Below, in pieces: positions 9,528 through 19,347 of a DNA stretch of 64,000 bases. Origin of the DNA: Betaproteobacteria bacterium (lineage in GTDB: Bacteria > Acidobacteriota > Terriglobia > Acidiferrales > UBA7541); NCBI GenBank assembly GCA_903970165.1, contig CAJCHZ010000054.1:62001-126000 (forward strand). The letters are read 5' to 3'. The position numbers and the translations under genes were made by a program. The number at the start of each line of letters is the position of its first letter. The first letter of the stretch is position 1. The notes beneath the pieces are model-generated. The model saw only the letters and a list, made by a program, of their open reading frames with translations, did no database searches and was not told where the DNA came from.

Positions 9528-11912
9528 ATGCATCGAACATTGGGCATTCTTTTGCTTTTGTTATTGGCGCCCGCTCTTGCTTTCTCGGATGGCGGCGTAC
9601 TGATTCCACGAGACAAGTCCCAGCCTGATCCCGCGATTCTTTCTCTCGAGGAGATGGAAATTACCGTTGAGATTGACAATGGCGATGCGCGCGTCTTTGT
9701 GCGCCAAATCTTTGCAAACCATACGGCGGGCATTCAGGAAGGGAACTACGTTTTCGCATTGCCGAGCCGGGCGACCGTTTCCGATTTTGCGGTGTGGGAC
9801 GGCCCTGTGCGCATTCCTGCTGTGATCCTGGAGCGCAAGCGCGCCGGCGAGATTTATAACGAACTGAAGCAGCAATCCATTGATCCGGGGCTGCTTCAAA
9901 TGGGAGAGCGTGGCGCCGAGGAAGCCAAGCGCAGCGCCATTTTCAGTGCGCGGATTGTTCCTATTCCGGCATATGGGACGAAGCGTCTGGAATTCGAATA
10001 CCACGAGACGATTCCGGTCGAGAATCTCAAATCGTATTTCGCCATTCCTCTGCGCCCGGATGCATACCATGCACAAATGGCGCACCATCTCCGAATCAAT
10101 TTCGAATTGCGGTCCGTGCATGCTTTGACCAACTTTAAGGCGCCTGGGAAAACTTACCCGCTGCAGCTCGCGCAGAATACGCCTCAAGTTGTACGTGGAG
10201 TGTTCGAAGGCGAGAACGTGAACCTCACCGAGGATTTCGTGGCCACGTTCGATCTGGATAAAGCGGGAAGCGACACGTTGGCGGTTATTACGCACCGGAA
10301 TCCATTAAGCGGGCCGCCTTCGCCCACGGAGACCGCGCCGGTGCGAAGCACAAATGAACCCGGTTTCTTCGCGGTTGATGCGCTACTGGGTTTTGGAGCG
10401 AACCAGAGCGCAATGAAAGATTCGCCCACGAGTGGCGCGCCAACAAAAACGGTGGTGGTTCTGTTCGATACGTCGCTATCCATGCAGTGGGAAAAACTCG
10501 ACCGCAGCTACCAGGCACTGGAGACCTTGCTGCACGCATTGAAGCCCGAAGATAAGTTCAATTTAATTCTTTTCAATAGCCAGGTTCAGCCGTTTCAGCA
10601 CTCTCCGGTTGCTGCTGACAGAAACAACTTGCAACATGCGCTCGATTTCGTGCGCGCCAGCCGCTTGCGGGGCGGCACCGATCTTGAGAAAGCGCTGCAA
10701 GAAGCGCTGCGGGAATCCGGCGCTTCCGGAGGCAATCCGTATCTGGTGCTGCTGAGTGACGGCGGCGCGACGGAGGGCCTCATCAAAAACGCGAAACTCG
10801 CGGCGACGTACGAAGCGAACTGGAAACGGCTGCCCGAAGCGAGCCGGCCAAAGACGTACATCTTTGCGGTGGGCGACGATGCGAACCTGCCTCTCTTCAA
10901 GCTGCTGGCGCGCGAGGACGGCGTTCTGGAAAACGTGCTTTCGACGGAACCGATCGAATTCAAGCTGAATTCGTTCCTCTCGAAGATTGGGCCCAGCCCG
11001 GTTGGGCAACTGGCGGTGACGGTTTCGCCGGAATCGGCAGTGGACGCTGTTTATCCCTTGCAAGACGCGGCCTTCGCCGGGTCGGAAGCGGTGTGGGTTG
11101 GCCGGTATCAGAAGCCAGAGCAGGAGGTTGCCTTTAGCGTGCATGGCGTCCGAGACGGGACGCCTGTGTCCATGTCGTCTAAGGCAAACTTGCCAAGCGA
11201 ATCCGCCGAGCATCCACAACTTCCGAGACTCTGGGCGCGCGCCCGTGTGGATGCATTGCTGGAGAAGATCGAACGCGAAGGTGAAGACGCGGCTTCCATT
11301 GAGGAGATCATCCGTTTGTCGCGCCAATACAAATTTGTGACGCCGTACACATCGTTCCTGGCGGTGCCGCGGGCGCTGCTGCGGCCACGCGTGATTCGCC
11401 CGGGAGACCCGGTGATTCGAGTGAAAACAGACCCAGCGATCGTCTCGGTTGTGGCGCTGTTTCCGTTCGGACTGGTGAAGCCCTTGCGATATTTGCCCGG
11501 CGAAGACACGTGGCAAACACGCTTCCTCGTTCCGACGGACCTGCCGGATGGCACGTATCCGGTTCGACTGGTGATGCGCGACCGTTCCGGGCAAACCTAC
11601 CGTGAAGCGAAGACGTTCGTGATTGCCAGCAAGTCGCCGACGGTGCAGATCAAACTGCCAAAAACGCGCTACCGGCGCGGGGAAACGGTGGACTTGAAGG
11701 TTTCGGCGTCACAGAACACGCGCACGCTTGTGGCGCGGCTCGAAGGCGCGGCGCCCGTGGGTTTGCATTGGGATGCAAAAGTCAACGCCAATACAGGCGA
11801 ACTGTTCATTCCGGAGCAGATGATTCCCGGAACGTACCATTTGACGGTCACGGCCGAAGACATCGCGCACAACATGGGTTCTCAGGGGGTGGACATTGAA
11901 ATCGTTCCGTGA
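9528..11912 (+). CDS. Exported VIT + von Willebrand factor A domain protein with C-terminal Ig/MG2-like domains
   Basis: 794 residues. A signal peptide (1-20, ending ALAFSD) is followed by a VIT domain (about 30-165, with NYVFALPSRATVSDF and RKRAGEIYNELK). A VWA domain (about 308-480) has a complete MIDAS: DTSLS near 313, the Thr of RGGTD near 382 and the Asp of LLSDGG near 409. Residues about 630-794 read as two beta-sandwich domains resembling alpha-2-macroglobulin MG2 or Ig folds (DLPDGTYPVRLVMRDRSG; YRRGETVDLKVSAS). VIT-VWA proteins bind divalent metal and other proteins at the cell surface. It is second in the operon, 2 nt after the propeller gene, and overlaps the TPR gene by 17 nt. Confidence 0.92.
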   Translation: MHRTLGILLLLLLAPALAFSDGGVLIPRDKSQPDPAILSLEEMEITVEIDNGDARVFVRQIFANHTAGIQEGNYVFALPSRATVSDFAVWDGPVRIPAVILERKRAGEIYNELKQQSIDPGLLQMGERGAEEAKRSAIFSARIVPIPAYGTKRLEFEYHETIPVENLKSYFAIPLRPDAYHAQMAHHLRINFELRSVHALTNFKAPGKTYPLQLAQNTPQVVRGVFEGENVNLTEDFVATFDLDKAGSDTLAVITHRNPLSGPPSPTETAPVRSTNEPGFFAVDALLGFGANQSAMKDSPTSGAPTKTVVVLFDTSLSMQWEKLDRSYQALETLLHALKPEDKFNLILFNSQVQPFQHSPVAADRNNLQHALDFVRASRLRGGTDLEKALQEALRESGASGGNPYLVLLSDGGATEGLIKNAKLAATYEANWKRLPEASRPKTYIFAVGDDANLPLFKLLAREDGVLENVLSTEPIEFKLNSFLSKIGPSPVGQLAVTVSPESAVDAVYPLQDAAFAGSEAVWVGRYQKPEQEVAFSVHGVRDGTPVSMSSKANLPSESAEHPQLPRLWARARVDALLEKIEREGEDAASIEEIIRLSRQYKFVTPYTSFLAVPRALLRPRVIRPGDPVIRVKTDPAIVSVVALFPFGLVKPLRYLPGEDTWQTRFLVPTDLPDGTYPVRLVMRDRSGQTYREAKTFVIASKSPTVQIKLPKTRYRRGETVDLKVSASQNTRTLVARLEGAAPVGLHWDAKVNANTGELFIPEQMIPGTYHLTVTAEDIAHNMGSQGVDIEIVP

Positions 11913-14900
11913 TTTCGCTCCCAATCGCACCTGGAGCATCGGCGCCGCCGTCCTTCTTGTCGGCGCGGGCACGTTCGCGCTGACAGCCAAGGGCGAGCTG
12001 CCCGCCTGGATTCACAACATCGAGCCAAAAACGGACGTAGAACGAGCCTTTTTCCGCGCGATGCAATTGCCGTACGGCGAAGTGCTGTTTCGCAGGCCGC
12101 CGGCAGAAACGCGTCCCGCCCTCGGAGACTTGATTCAGCAACAGCCGGCAAACGCGGATTTGTATTCGCTGCGCGCGCTCGAAGACGAACGGCAGCTCGA
12201 TTTCACAGCGGCGGAGCGCGATTGGAAGTCGTACGCCGAGAAGGCACCAAACAAGGCCGCTGCGGAACAAGATCTGGCCGATTTTTATCACCGCAGGCTG
12301 CGGCCGCAAGACGAAATCGCAACATTGCGAATCATCGGCGATTCGCCGGCAGCATCGAGCGAAAAGCTGACGCCGCCCAATCAGCAGACTTCGTGGGGAG
12401 CCTTCGAGCGCATTCTCGCCTTTATGCAAGCGCAGGGGCTGCCCAAAGAGTCCACGATTGCGACTTATCGCGCGTGGATGGCCCGCTATCCGAAAGAGGA
12501 ACCGCTTTACGTCCGGTTTCTCGATTACCTGGTGGCGCAGAAGGAGTTCGACGCAGCCAACCAGTTGGTTGCCGCGTATCAAAAGCAATTTCCCAACGAC
12601 GAAATCTTTCCGGTGAAAGCCAGAGCCCTGGTGGAATACAAGCAAAGCTCCATTCAACAGGGATTGGCGGTCTACGAGAAGAGCTTTCAGCCGTTGTGGC
12701 AACCCGAGCTGGTGAAGGGTTATTTCGACCTTCTGGCACAGACGCAGGGCTTGCGAGCGTTTCTGGATGCGGGGCGCGCGGCTCTGAACAAAAATCCCGA
12801 GGACCTGAACGCAACCGCGCGCGTTTTCTATTACTACCAGCAACAAGGCAAGCTGGACGCCGCGGAGCAAGCCATCACCAGCCTGAGGCTGCATAAAGAG
12901 GCGGCAAATTCGGCGTGGACGGCGCAAGAACTCTACACGTGCGGGCGCCTGCTCGAAGACATTCACTCGTATCCAGAGGCCGCGCGCTACTATTTCGCGC
13001 TTTACAGCAGCAAGGGAACACCCGATGCGCAAGAGCGCGCGCTTGCGCGGCTGACGGACATGCTTCTGACTTCGCCGGAATCCCCGATTCGCCTGGGCAG
13101 CGGCGAATTGTCTATGTATAAGGACATCGCCACGTTGGATCAGGGGCCCGGCTATTTCAACGGGATTCTCTCGCTCATCTTGAATACGACGTCTCCCAAC
13201 AGGGCTTATCCGGAGGAAGAACAGCGCGCGTTTTCTTACTTCCACCGCTCACGGGGCGCCGAATTGCTGGCGCTTTTGGACAAGAGTTTTCCAAACGCGG
13301 CGGGCCGGCCGGACTTGCACGTCAAACTGCTCGAGTTTTATTCGAGCACGGGTCAGAGCGAAGCTCTGCTGCTGGGGGGAAAAGAGTTTCTCGCGTTGTT
13401 TCCGAAGTCGCCTGATCGCACCCGCGTTGCGCTGCTAATGGCGGACGCGGACGCGCGGCTGGAGAAACCGCAGGACGAATTCGCGATCTATGACGCAATT
13501 CTGAAGGAGCTCGCCGGCGAAGCGGATAAGATTCCGCTCGGCAGCCGTGTGGTGGGCACCGGAAACTTTGGTGGTCCGCAAGGCTACCAACGCTTTCAGC
13601 AGGCCGCGAATCAAGACACGGAAGGCGAGGCTCGCGGTGAAGAACAGGAAGGACCGCCCGCGCGGGGACAGGTCCCGAGCTCCGCATTTCAAGTGGGAAG
13701 AAACCCAGAGACACAGGAGAACGGGCCGCGTTCGGCCGAGTATTCGCGAGTCCTCGAACGCTATCTGGCGCGGCTGGTGCAGCTGAAAGAGGCTCCGCAG
13801 GCCCTGGGCGTTCTGCGCCGGGAGATTGATCACAACCCTGACGATCCCGGCCTGTACGAACGGCTCGCGATGTTTCTGCAGCAAAACAATCTCAGCCAGG
13901 AAGAGGAGGAAGTGTACCGGCGCGCCTTCGCTCGTTTCTCCGATCCCTCCTGGTACAGCAAGCTGGCGCGCCTGTATCTGCGCTACCGGAGGTATTCCGC
14001 GCTCGAACAATTGACGCAAGATGCCGTGAAGCAGTTCGACGGCAGCGTGCTGCAAACGTACTTCGGATCGGTCGGGGGAAGTACCCCGGCGATGTACGTG
14101 CGGTTGAACCAGTTTGCTAACGCGCGATTCCCCCACAATCTCTATTTCGTCCGCAATTTGCTGCAGGCTTACCACTCGAAACCGACCTATGACCAAGCGG
14201 CTTGGGTGGCGCTCATCCGACAGCATTGGTTTGAAGACCCTGGACTGCGAAGCCAGTATTTTGAATATCTTTCTGCCAACCATCAGCTGGAGCAGGAGTT
14301 GAGCTCCCTGCGGCAGTCGGCGCCAACGACTGACGGCGCGGGTTGGCCGGACTTTGTGAAGAAAAACCCGGCAGCAGCCACGGAACTGGCGGACGCGGAA
14401 ATCTGGCGCTCGCATTTTGAAGAGGGCGCGCCGGTTTTGAAGGGGCTGGCCGAAGCGTATCCTGCCGAACAGGAACTCGACCGCACAGCCTCTTCGGTTT
14501 TCCGTTCGCTGGCTTATTTTGACCCGGCAAAGACAGCAGTTGCCGTCCATATGGAAGAAAATCTTCTGGCTGCGAATCCCGGCAACACGGAAATTCTTGC
14601 CCGCATCGGCGACATCTACGCCGACCGTGAGCTTTTGCAGCAAGCCGCTCCGTATTGGCAGCGCATTCCGAAAGTGGCTCCGGGGCAGCCGGATGGCTAC
14701 TTGGAAGCAGCCACGATTTACTGGGACTACTTCGATTTCAGCAATGCGCTGCGGCTTATGGATGAAGGCCGAAGGAAATTAGGGAATCCGACTCTTTATG
14801 GATATGAAGAAGGCGCGATTTACGAGACGCAGAAGGATTATGCGAGGGCTGTGCGCGAATACGCGGACGCGGCCGTCGCGAGCGATATGCCGCCCGCCGA

Positions 14901-17900
14901 GGCGGACTGGACAACGGGAAATTCGCCCGCCCTGGGACGGCTACTGGCGCTGGCGCGCCGTCCGAAACTCCGCGACCTGGTGAACGACACGACCGAAAAG
15001 CTGGCGGTGGATTCGCACTACGCGATGCCTGCCGTCAATCTACGGATACGCGTACTGGAAGCGGCCAACGAAGGGCCGCAGATGGCGGCCTTTCTTGGCG
15101 CGGCGCTGGATCACGCCGAAACCATTGAACAGGCCTCGCAAATCGAATTGACTGCGCAGCAGCGGTCCCTTGAGGGCGTGCGGCAGAAGGCGCTTGAGAA
15201 GCAGGCCGCGCTGGCGACGGATCCTGTGACGCGAATCCAGTTGCTCTATGCGCTCGCGCGGTTCTATGAAAGCAAAAAGGATTTTGCCGCGGCGCAGCGA
15301 AATATCGAAGCGTTATATCAGGCCAATCCTAAGATTCTGGGAGTGGTGCGCTCAACGGTGGACTTCTACTGGCGGGTGAAACTCTACCCGCAGGCCATCG
15401 CTGTGCTGCGGCAGGCTGCCAAGGACGCCTACCCGCAGCTAAGCACACAGTTTACGTTCGAAGCTGCGCGCAAGTGCACGGAAGCGAAGGATTTTCAGCA
15501 GGCGCGCACGTTGCTAGACGGCCTGCTGAAGGATTCGCCTTACGACAGCCAGTATCTCGCCGCCATGGCGGACACGTACGCGCGGGACGCCGATGCGCAG
15601 GGCTTGAAGCAATTCTATCTGGATAAGATTGCGTTGTTCCGGAATGCGCCGCTCGGTGCCGACGACCGCAAAAGCCGGATCGCAACCCTGCGCCGCGGAC
15701 TGATTCCCGCGCTGACGCAACTCAAGGACTATCCCGGGGCGGTGGATCAATACATCGAGTTAATCAACAACTATCCGGAAGACGAAGCGCTTACGACGGA
15801 AGCGGCTCTCTATGCGCAGAGGTATCAGCGCGAGAAGCAGCTGCTGGATTTCTATTCGAAGACCATCCAGCAGTCGCCGCGCGACTACCGCTGGTCGATG
15901 GCGCTGGCGCGCATGCAAAGCAGCCTGGAAGACTATCCGGCGGCGATTGATGCCTATGGAAAATCGATCGCCATCCGGCCGGACCGAACCGACTTGCACA
16001 TCGCGCGCGCCACGCTTGAAGAGCGTTTGTTGCGATTCGACGATGCGGCCAGCGATTACGAGCATCTCTACCAACTGGCTTACAAGGACGCGAAGTGGAG
16101 GGAGAAGATCGCGGAGGTGCGGGCCCGGCAAGGGCGTAACGCGGATGCCGTCGCTGCGCTAAAGACCGCGCTCATTGACGTGGCTCCGGAGCGGGCAGGG
16201 AACTACATTGAGGTCGCCCGCCGGTTGGAAGGCTGGGGCATTCTGGAGCCGGCAAAAACCTTCGCGGAGCAAGGCATCGGCCTGGCCAGCGACGAACTGC
16301 TGGCGTCACAGGAAAATCATGAAGCAGCAAAGACGTATGTGCGCGTTATGACCCGCCTCCGGCAGCAAGAGAAGGCCTACACGACTCTGCAAAACGCCAT
16401 GAACGCGGCGTCGAATTCGCTCCCGGTCCTGAAAGAACAAGTCGCCAAGCAGGGAATTGCTGGTGTTTCCGACAAAGCATGGCGCGAGCACGTCCTGGCC
16501 ACGCGAAAACAAAACGCGCGGAGCGGCATGCGAACGGCGCTTACGGAAATGGGCGCGACCGTTTCGCGCTACTTCACTCCCGAAGAAAAGGTAACGTTTG
16601 CGGCTTTTGCCGAGACACTGCGCGCTCCCATGTCTGACGCAGACGTAAGGGAGTTTGCCATACCACTCGCACAAGCAGCCGGATTGGCCGAACAGGAAGC
16701 CACTTGGCGCTTCGGACTGGTGGCAAAGGCTCCAATGGATCCCGCCAATTCGGGCCAACTCGCCGCGTTCGAACAGCTTCAGCGGCAGAGGCTGAAATTT
16801 AGTGAGCTCGCCCAGCAACTGGAAAACGTCGTTCCGCGACTCCCACCGCAATTTCGCAATGCGGTCGTCCTGGACGCGGCTGAGGCTTACCGGGCCGCGG
16901 GCGATACCGACAACGAATTTCGCTTGCTGTCCAGCGTGGGGGCCAATAGTCTCGCCGGCGCCAACCAAGCGCGGTGGTTCGCTCTTCTCTTGAAGAGGGA
17001 TCCGCAGAAGCTCGCGCAGATCGCCGGAGCCTGGTTACCCTGGGGGCAGGCGGCCGCGGACTCTGCTCTGGCAAACGGAGACACGGAGTTGGCCAACGCC
17101 GTGGTCGCTGCGCGCAGCAGCTCACGCCCACCGGTTTGGGGCAAGTCGTACACGGCCCTGGTCGGCCTCTACTTTGCGGAAAGCGAACCCGCTATCAATA
17201 CGGCGTTTGGGAACGCTCTCGGAGATCAAACCATCGCGGAGCGGGTCGGCAAGCAGGTTGACCTCAACATTCAATTGGCGGGAGATATCTGGTTCTATTA
17301 TGCCTCGCGCTACGGCGAATATCTCGCCGATACGCGGCAAGGCACGCCGGAGGATTTCCTTCCTGCCGAATTGGAGCACAGCCCGGCCTCGGCGGACCCC
17401 TATCTTTCTCTCGGTGACTACTACATGAATCTGGGAGATACGGGCAAAGCCATCGAGCAGTACAAGTACACCCTGGAGCTTGCGCCGGCGCGTGCGGATA
17501 TTCACGACAAACTGGCGCTTGCTTATTTCAAATCCAAGAATCGCGCCGAAGCCATCGCGCAATGGAAGCTGTTCTTTGCGGCAGGGTTGAATCAGGTGAA
17601 CAACGCGCGCTTGCCGGAGACTTTCTGGGCAGATTTCGGCCGTGCGTGCGATCACGTGCGGACGCGCGGCTTGTTCGCGGACCTGAAGCCTGAAATCGAA
17701 CAGCTCGTTCGCGCCTATCTCCATCGCAATGGGAACTATCGTTCCAACGCGGTGCTACGCAATGTTTATGCGCTGCCAAGCGATCCCGCAGCGGCGACAC
17801 GCTGGTTGCTCGAGCTATCCACCTCGGCTCCCGATCCCACCATCGTTCTGCAGGACGTTGTGGATATATCGTGGATTCCGCTGGCGAATCGCGGGCCGCT

Positions 17901-19347
17901 CTACCAGCACATCCTGGAAGCGGGGCAAGCGGCGACCGCAAAGGCGGAAGGATTACAACAGGAAAATGCGCGAGCTGTTTGGTGGAGTTGGCAGCTTCGT
18001 TGGGTGAAATACCTGGTTGCGACGAAGCAATACAGCCAGGCTGCCGACCGCATCGCCACGTTGCAGAAGGACCCCACGGTTTCCGATTCCTCGCCTCTCG
18101 TTCCGTACGAAATGGAGTGCGCGGCGAAACTGGGAACGCTGGACACGATTATTTCCGGGTACAAGGCAGACCCACAAACGGCGCCCGGGGCGGAAAGCCT
18201 GCGGACCGGCGCGCGGCTGCTTTTTGATGGCGGCGATAAGCAATCGGCGAGGAAAATCCTGGAATTCGTGTTTGCGCGCGAGCTCGAAGAGCACCAGCTT
18301 GTTGCAACGAATTTCCTGGGCTTGGCGGAATCTCGCATCGCTGACGGCGACACGCAGGGGGCGGTCACACTGCTCAAGCGGCTCGTCCTGGTGGTGGGCG
18401 ATGCCTATCAGAATATGGACTCGTCCGCGGCGCTATTCGAGAAGACCGGGCATCCCGCGGAGGCGGTGATGTTCCTCGAACCGCTTGCCAAGGCTACTCC
18501 GTGGGAGCCGTCTTTCCAACTGAGGCTCGCCAAGGTGAAGCTCGCAGCCGCACAGGACAAGACGGCGCCGGCGCAAAGCCTCGCGAAGCTGGCGGCAGCG
18601 CCCGAGAATCCGTATGCGCTTCGCGTGCAAGCGGCGACGGCGTTGGAGGGTTTACCTCAGCCCAGCGACTTTGGGAGCGCCGAGCTGAAGCTTCTGGCAG
18701 CAGGCACGAAAGACATCACACCGGCTGCCGCAGACCGTCCTTATTTCTATGATTCCCGCCTGGCCGCGGCGCAGAACTCGACGGACGCACACGCCAAAAT
18801 GCAAGTGCTGGCGACAGCGTTGGCGGATTCGCCGTCGAGAGAAGACGCACGCGTGCCTTTCTTCCGCGCGGCCGTCTCCATTCCGGAGGACGAACGAGCG
18901 CTGGCTTCGATCGAGCAGCTTCTGCAAAGAAGACAGCTTGGGCGCGTCGCGCCGGCCAATCCAAATGATGAAGAGATTCTCGGCACCGAAGAGACTCATA
19001 CCAGCCAAGGCGAAGTGGAAGCTTCGCCGGGCCTCGCGCCGCCGCCTTCTCAGCAAGCCGAGCTTGCCCACGAAATCGCTTTGGCGATGCTGCGGCTTGA
19101 CCGTTTGGATGAGGCGGCCTCTTACCTGCAGATCGCGCAGAAGCTCGAAAAATCGCCCGCGGAGCTGAAGCTCATCTCCGCACAATGGCAGGACGTCAGA
19201 GCGCGCTTGCGGCGTCAACACACCAACGCGGCACGCCAGCCGATTCTGCACGCCGAATTGGAGCAGGATCGCCTGGTTCGGCCGCGCCTTGTTGCGCAGG
19301 CCGCCGCACCCGCAAAAACAGTTGCGAAACCAGGAGGAAAGCCATGA
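11896..19347 (+). CDS. Giant TPR-repeat protein (2483 residues)
   Basis: An uninterrupted 7.4-kb frame starting at TTG 11896, with AGGGGGTGG just upstream; no in-frame ATG lies nearby. An N-terminal hydrophobic segment (about 12-31) suggests a membrane anchor with the rest in the periplasm. Nearly the whole chain is helical repeats of TPR/Sel1 character, for example DPYLSLGDYYMNLGDTGKAIEQYKYTLELAP (read around 17400) and DYPAAIDAYGKSIAIRPDRTDLHIARATLEERL (around 15940). A less conserved, charged insert lies near 570-610, and the C-terminus is Ala/Pro-rich. No enzyme motif is seen. It overlaps the VIT/VWA gene by 17 nt and the next gene by 4 nt (ATGA). It is probably the scaffold of the complex encoded by this operon. 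Confidence 0.9.
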   Translation: MKSFRDFAPNRTWSIGAAVLLVGAGTFALTAKGELPAWIHNIEPKTDVERAFFRAMQLPYGEVLFRRPPAETRPALGDLIQQQPANADLYSLRALEDERQLDFTAAERDWKSYAEKAPNKAAAEQDLADFYHRRLRPQDEIATLRIIGDSPAASSEKLTPPNQQTSWGAFERILAFMQAQGLPKESTIATYRAWMARYPKEEPLYVRFLDYLVAQKEFDAANQLVAAYQKQFPNDEIFPVKARALVEYKQSSIQQGLAVYEKSFQPLWQPELVKGYFDLLAQTQGLRAFLDAGRAALNKNPEDLNATARVFYYYQQQGKLDAAEQAITSLRLHKEAANSAWTAQELYTCGRLLEDIHSYPEAARYYFALYSSKGTPDAQERALARLTDMLLTSPESPIRLGSGELSMYKDIATLDQGPGYFNGILSLILNTTSPNRAYPEEEQRAFSYFHRSRGAELLALLDKSFPNAAGRPDLHVKLLEFYSSTGQSEALLLGGKEFLALFPKSPDRTRVALLMADADARLEKPQDEFAIYDAILKELAGEADKIPLGSRVVGTGNFGGPQGYQRFQQAANQDTEGEARGEEQEGPPARGQVPSSAFQVGRNPETQENGPRSAEYSRVLERYLARLVQLKEAPQALGVLRREIDHNPDDPGLYERLAMFLQQNNLSQEEEEVYRRAFARFSDPSWYSKLARLYLRYRRYSALEQLTQDAVKQFDGSVLQTYFGSVGGSTPAMYVRLNQFANARFPHNLYFVRNLLQAYHSKPTYDQAAWVALIRQHWFEDPGLRSQYFEYLSANHQLEQELSSLRQSAPTTDGAGWPDFVKKNPAAATELADAEIWRSHFEEGAPVLKGLAEAYPAEQELDRTASSVFRSLAYFDPAKTAVAVHMEENLLAANPGNTEILARIGDIYADRELLQQAAPYWQRIPKVAPGQPDGYLEAATIYWDYFDFSNALRLMDEGRRKLGNPTLYGYEEGAIYETQKDYARAVREYADAAVASDMPPAEADWTTGNSPALGRLLALARRPKLRDLVNDTTEKLAVDSHYAMPAVNLRIRVLEAANEGPQMAAFLGAALDHAETIEQASQIELTAQQRSLEGVRQKALEKQAALATDPVTRIQLLYALARFYESKKDFAAAQRNIEALYQANPKILGVVRSTVDFYWRVKLYPQAIAVLRQAAKDAYPQLSTQFTFEAARKCTEAKDFQQARTLLDGLLKDSPYDSQYLAAMADTYARDADAQGLKQFYLDKIALFRNAPLGADDRKSRIATLRRGLIPALTQLKDYPGAVDQYIELINNYPEDEALTTEAALYAQRYQREKQLLDFYSKTIQQSPRDYRWSMALARMQSSLEDYPAAIDAYGKSIAIRPDRTDLHIARATLEERLLRFDDAASDYEHLYQLAYKDAKWREKIAEVRARQGRNADAVAALKTALIDVAPERAGNYIEVARRLEGWGILEPAKTFAEQGIGLASDELLASQENHEAAKTYVRVMTRLRQQEKAYTTLQNAMNAASNSLPVLKEQVAKQGIAGVSDKAWREHVLATRKQNARSGMRTALTEMGATVSRYFTPEEKVTFAAFAETLRAPMSDADVREFAIPLAQAAGLAEQEATWRFGLVAKAPMDPANSGQLAAFEQLQRQRLKFSELAQQLENVVPRLPPQFRNAVVLDAAEAYRAAGDTDNEFRLLSSVGANSLAGANQARWFALLLKRDPQKLAQIAGAWLPWGQAAADSALANGDTELANAVVAARSSSRPPVWGKSYTALVGLYFAESEPAINTAFGNALGDQTIAERVGKQVDLNIQLAGDIWFYYASRYGEYLADTRQGTPEDFLPAELEHSPASADPYLSLGDYYMNLGDTGKAIEQYKYTLELAPARADIHDKLALAYFKSKNRAEAIAQWKLFFAAGLNQVNNARLPETFWADFGRACDHVRTRGLFADLKPEIEQLVRAYLHRNGNYRSNAVLRNVYALPSDPAAATRWLLELSTSAPDPTIVLQDVVDISWIPLANRGPLYQHILEAGQAATAKAEGLQQENARAVWWSWQLRWVKYLVATKQYSQAADRIATLQKDPTVSDSSPLVPYEMECAAKLGTLDTIISGYKADPQTAPGAESLRTGARLLFDGGDKQSARKILEFVFARELEEHQLVATNFLGLAESRIADGDTQGAVTLLKRLVLVVGDAYQNMDSSAALFEKTGHPAEAVMFLEPLAKATPWEPSFQLRLAKVKLAAAQDKTAPAQSLAKLAAAPENPYALRVQAATALEGLPQPSDFGSAELKLLAAGTKDITPAAADRPYFYDSRLAAAQNSTDAHAKMQVLATALADSPSREDARVPFFRAAVSIPEDERALASIEQLLQRRQLGRVAPANPNDEEILGTEETHTSQGEVEASPGLAPPPSQQAELAHEIALAMLRLDRLDEAASYLQIAQKLEKSPAELKLISAQWQDVRARLRRQHTNAARQPILHAELEQDRLVRPRLVAQAAAPAKTVAKPGGKP

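Noticed and set aside
10563..11594. 343-codon minus-strand frame opposite the VIT/VWA gene
   Set aside because: Antisense to a complete VWA domain; no recognisable domain.
11848..13245. 465-codon minus-strand frame opposite the giant TPR gene
   Set aside because: Antisense shadow caused by high GC; no motif, and the plus frame is strongly protein-like.
13435..14643. 402-codon minus-strand frame opposite the TPR gene
   Set aside because: Same reason; composition follows the complement of the TPR repeats.
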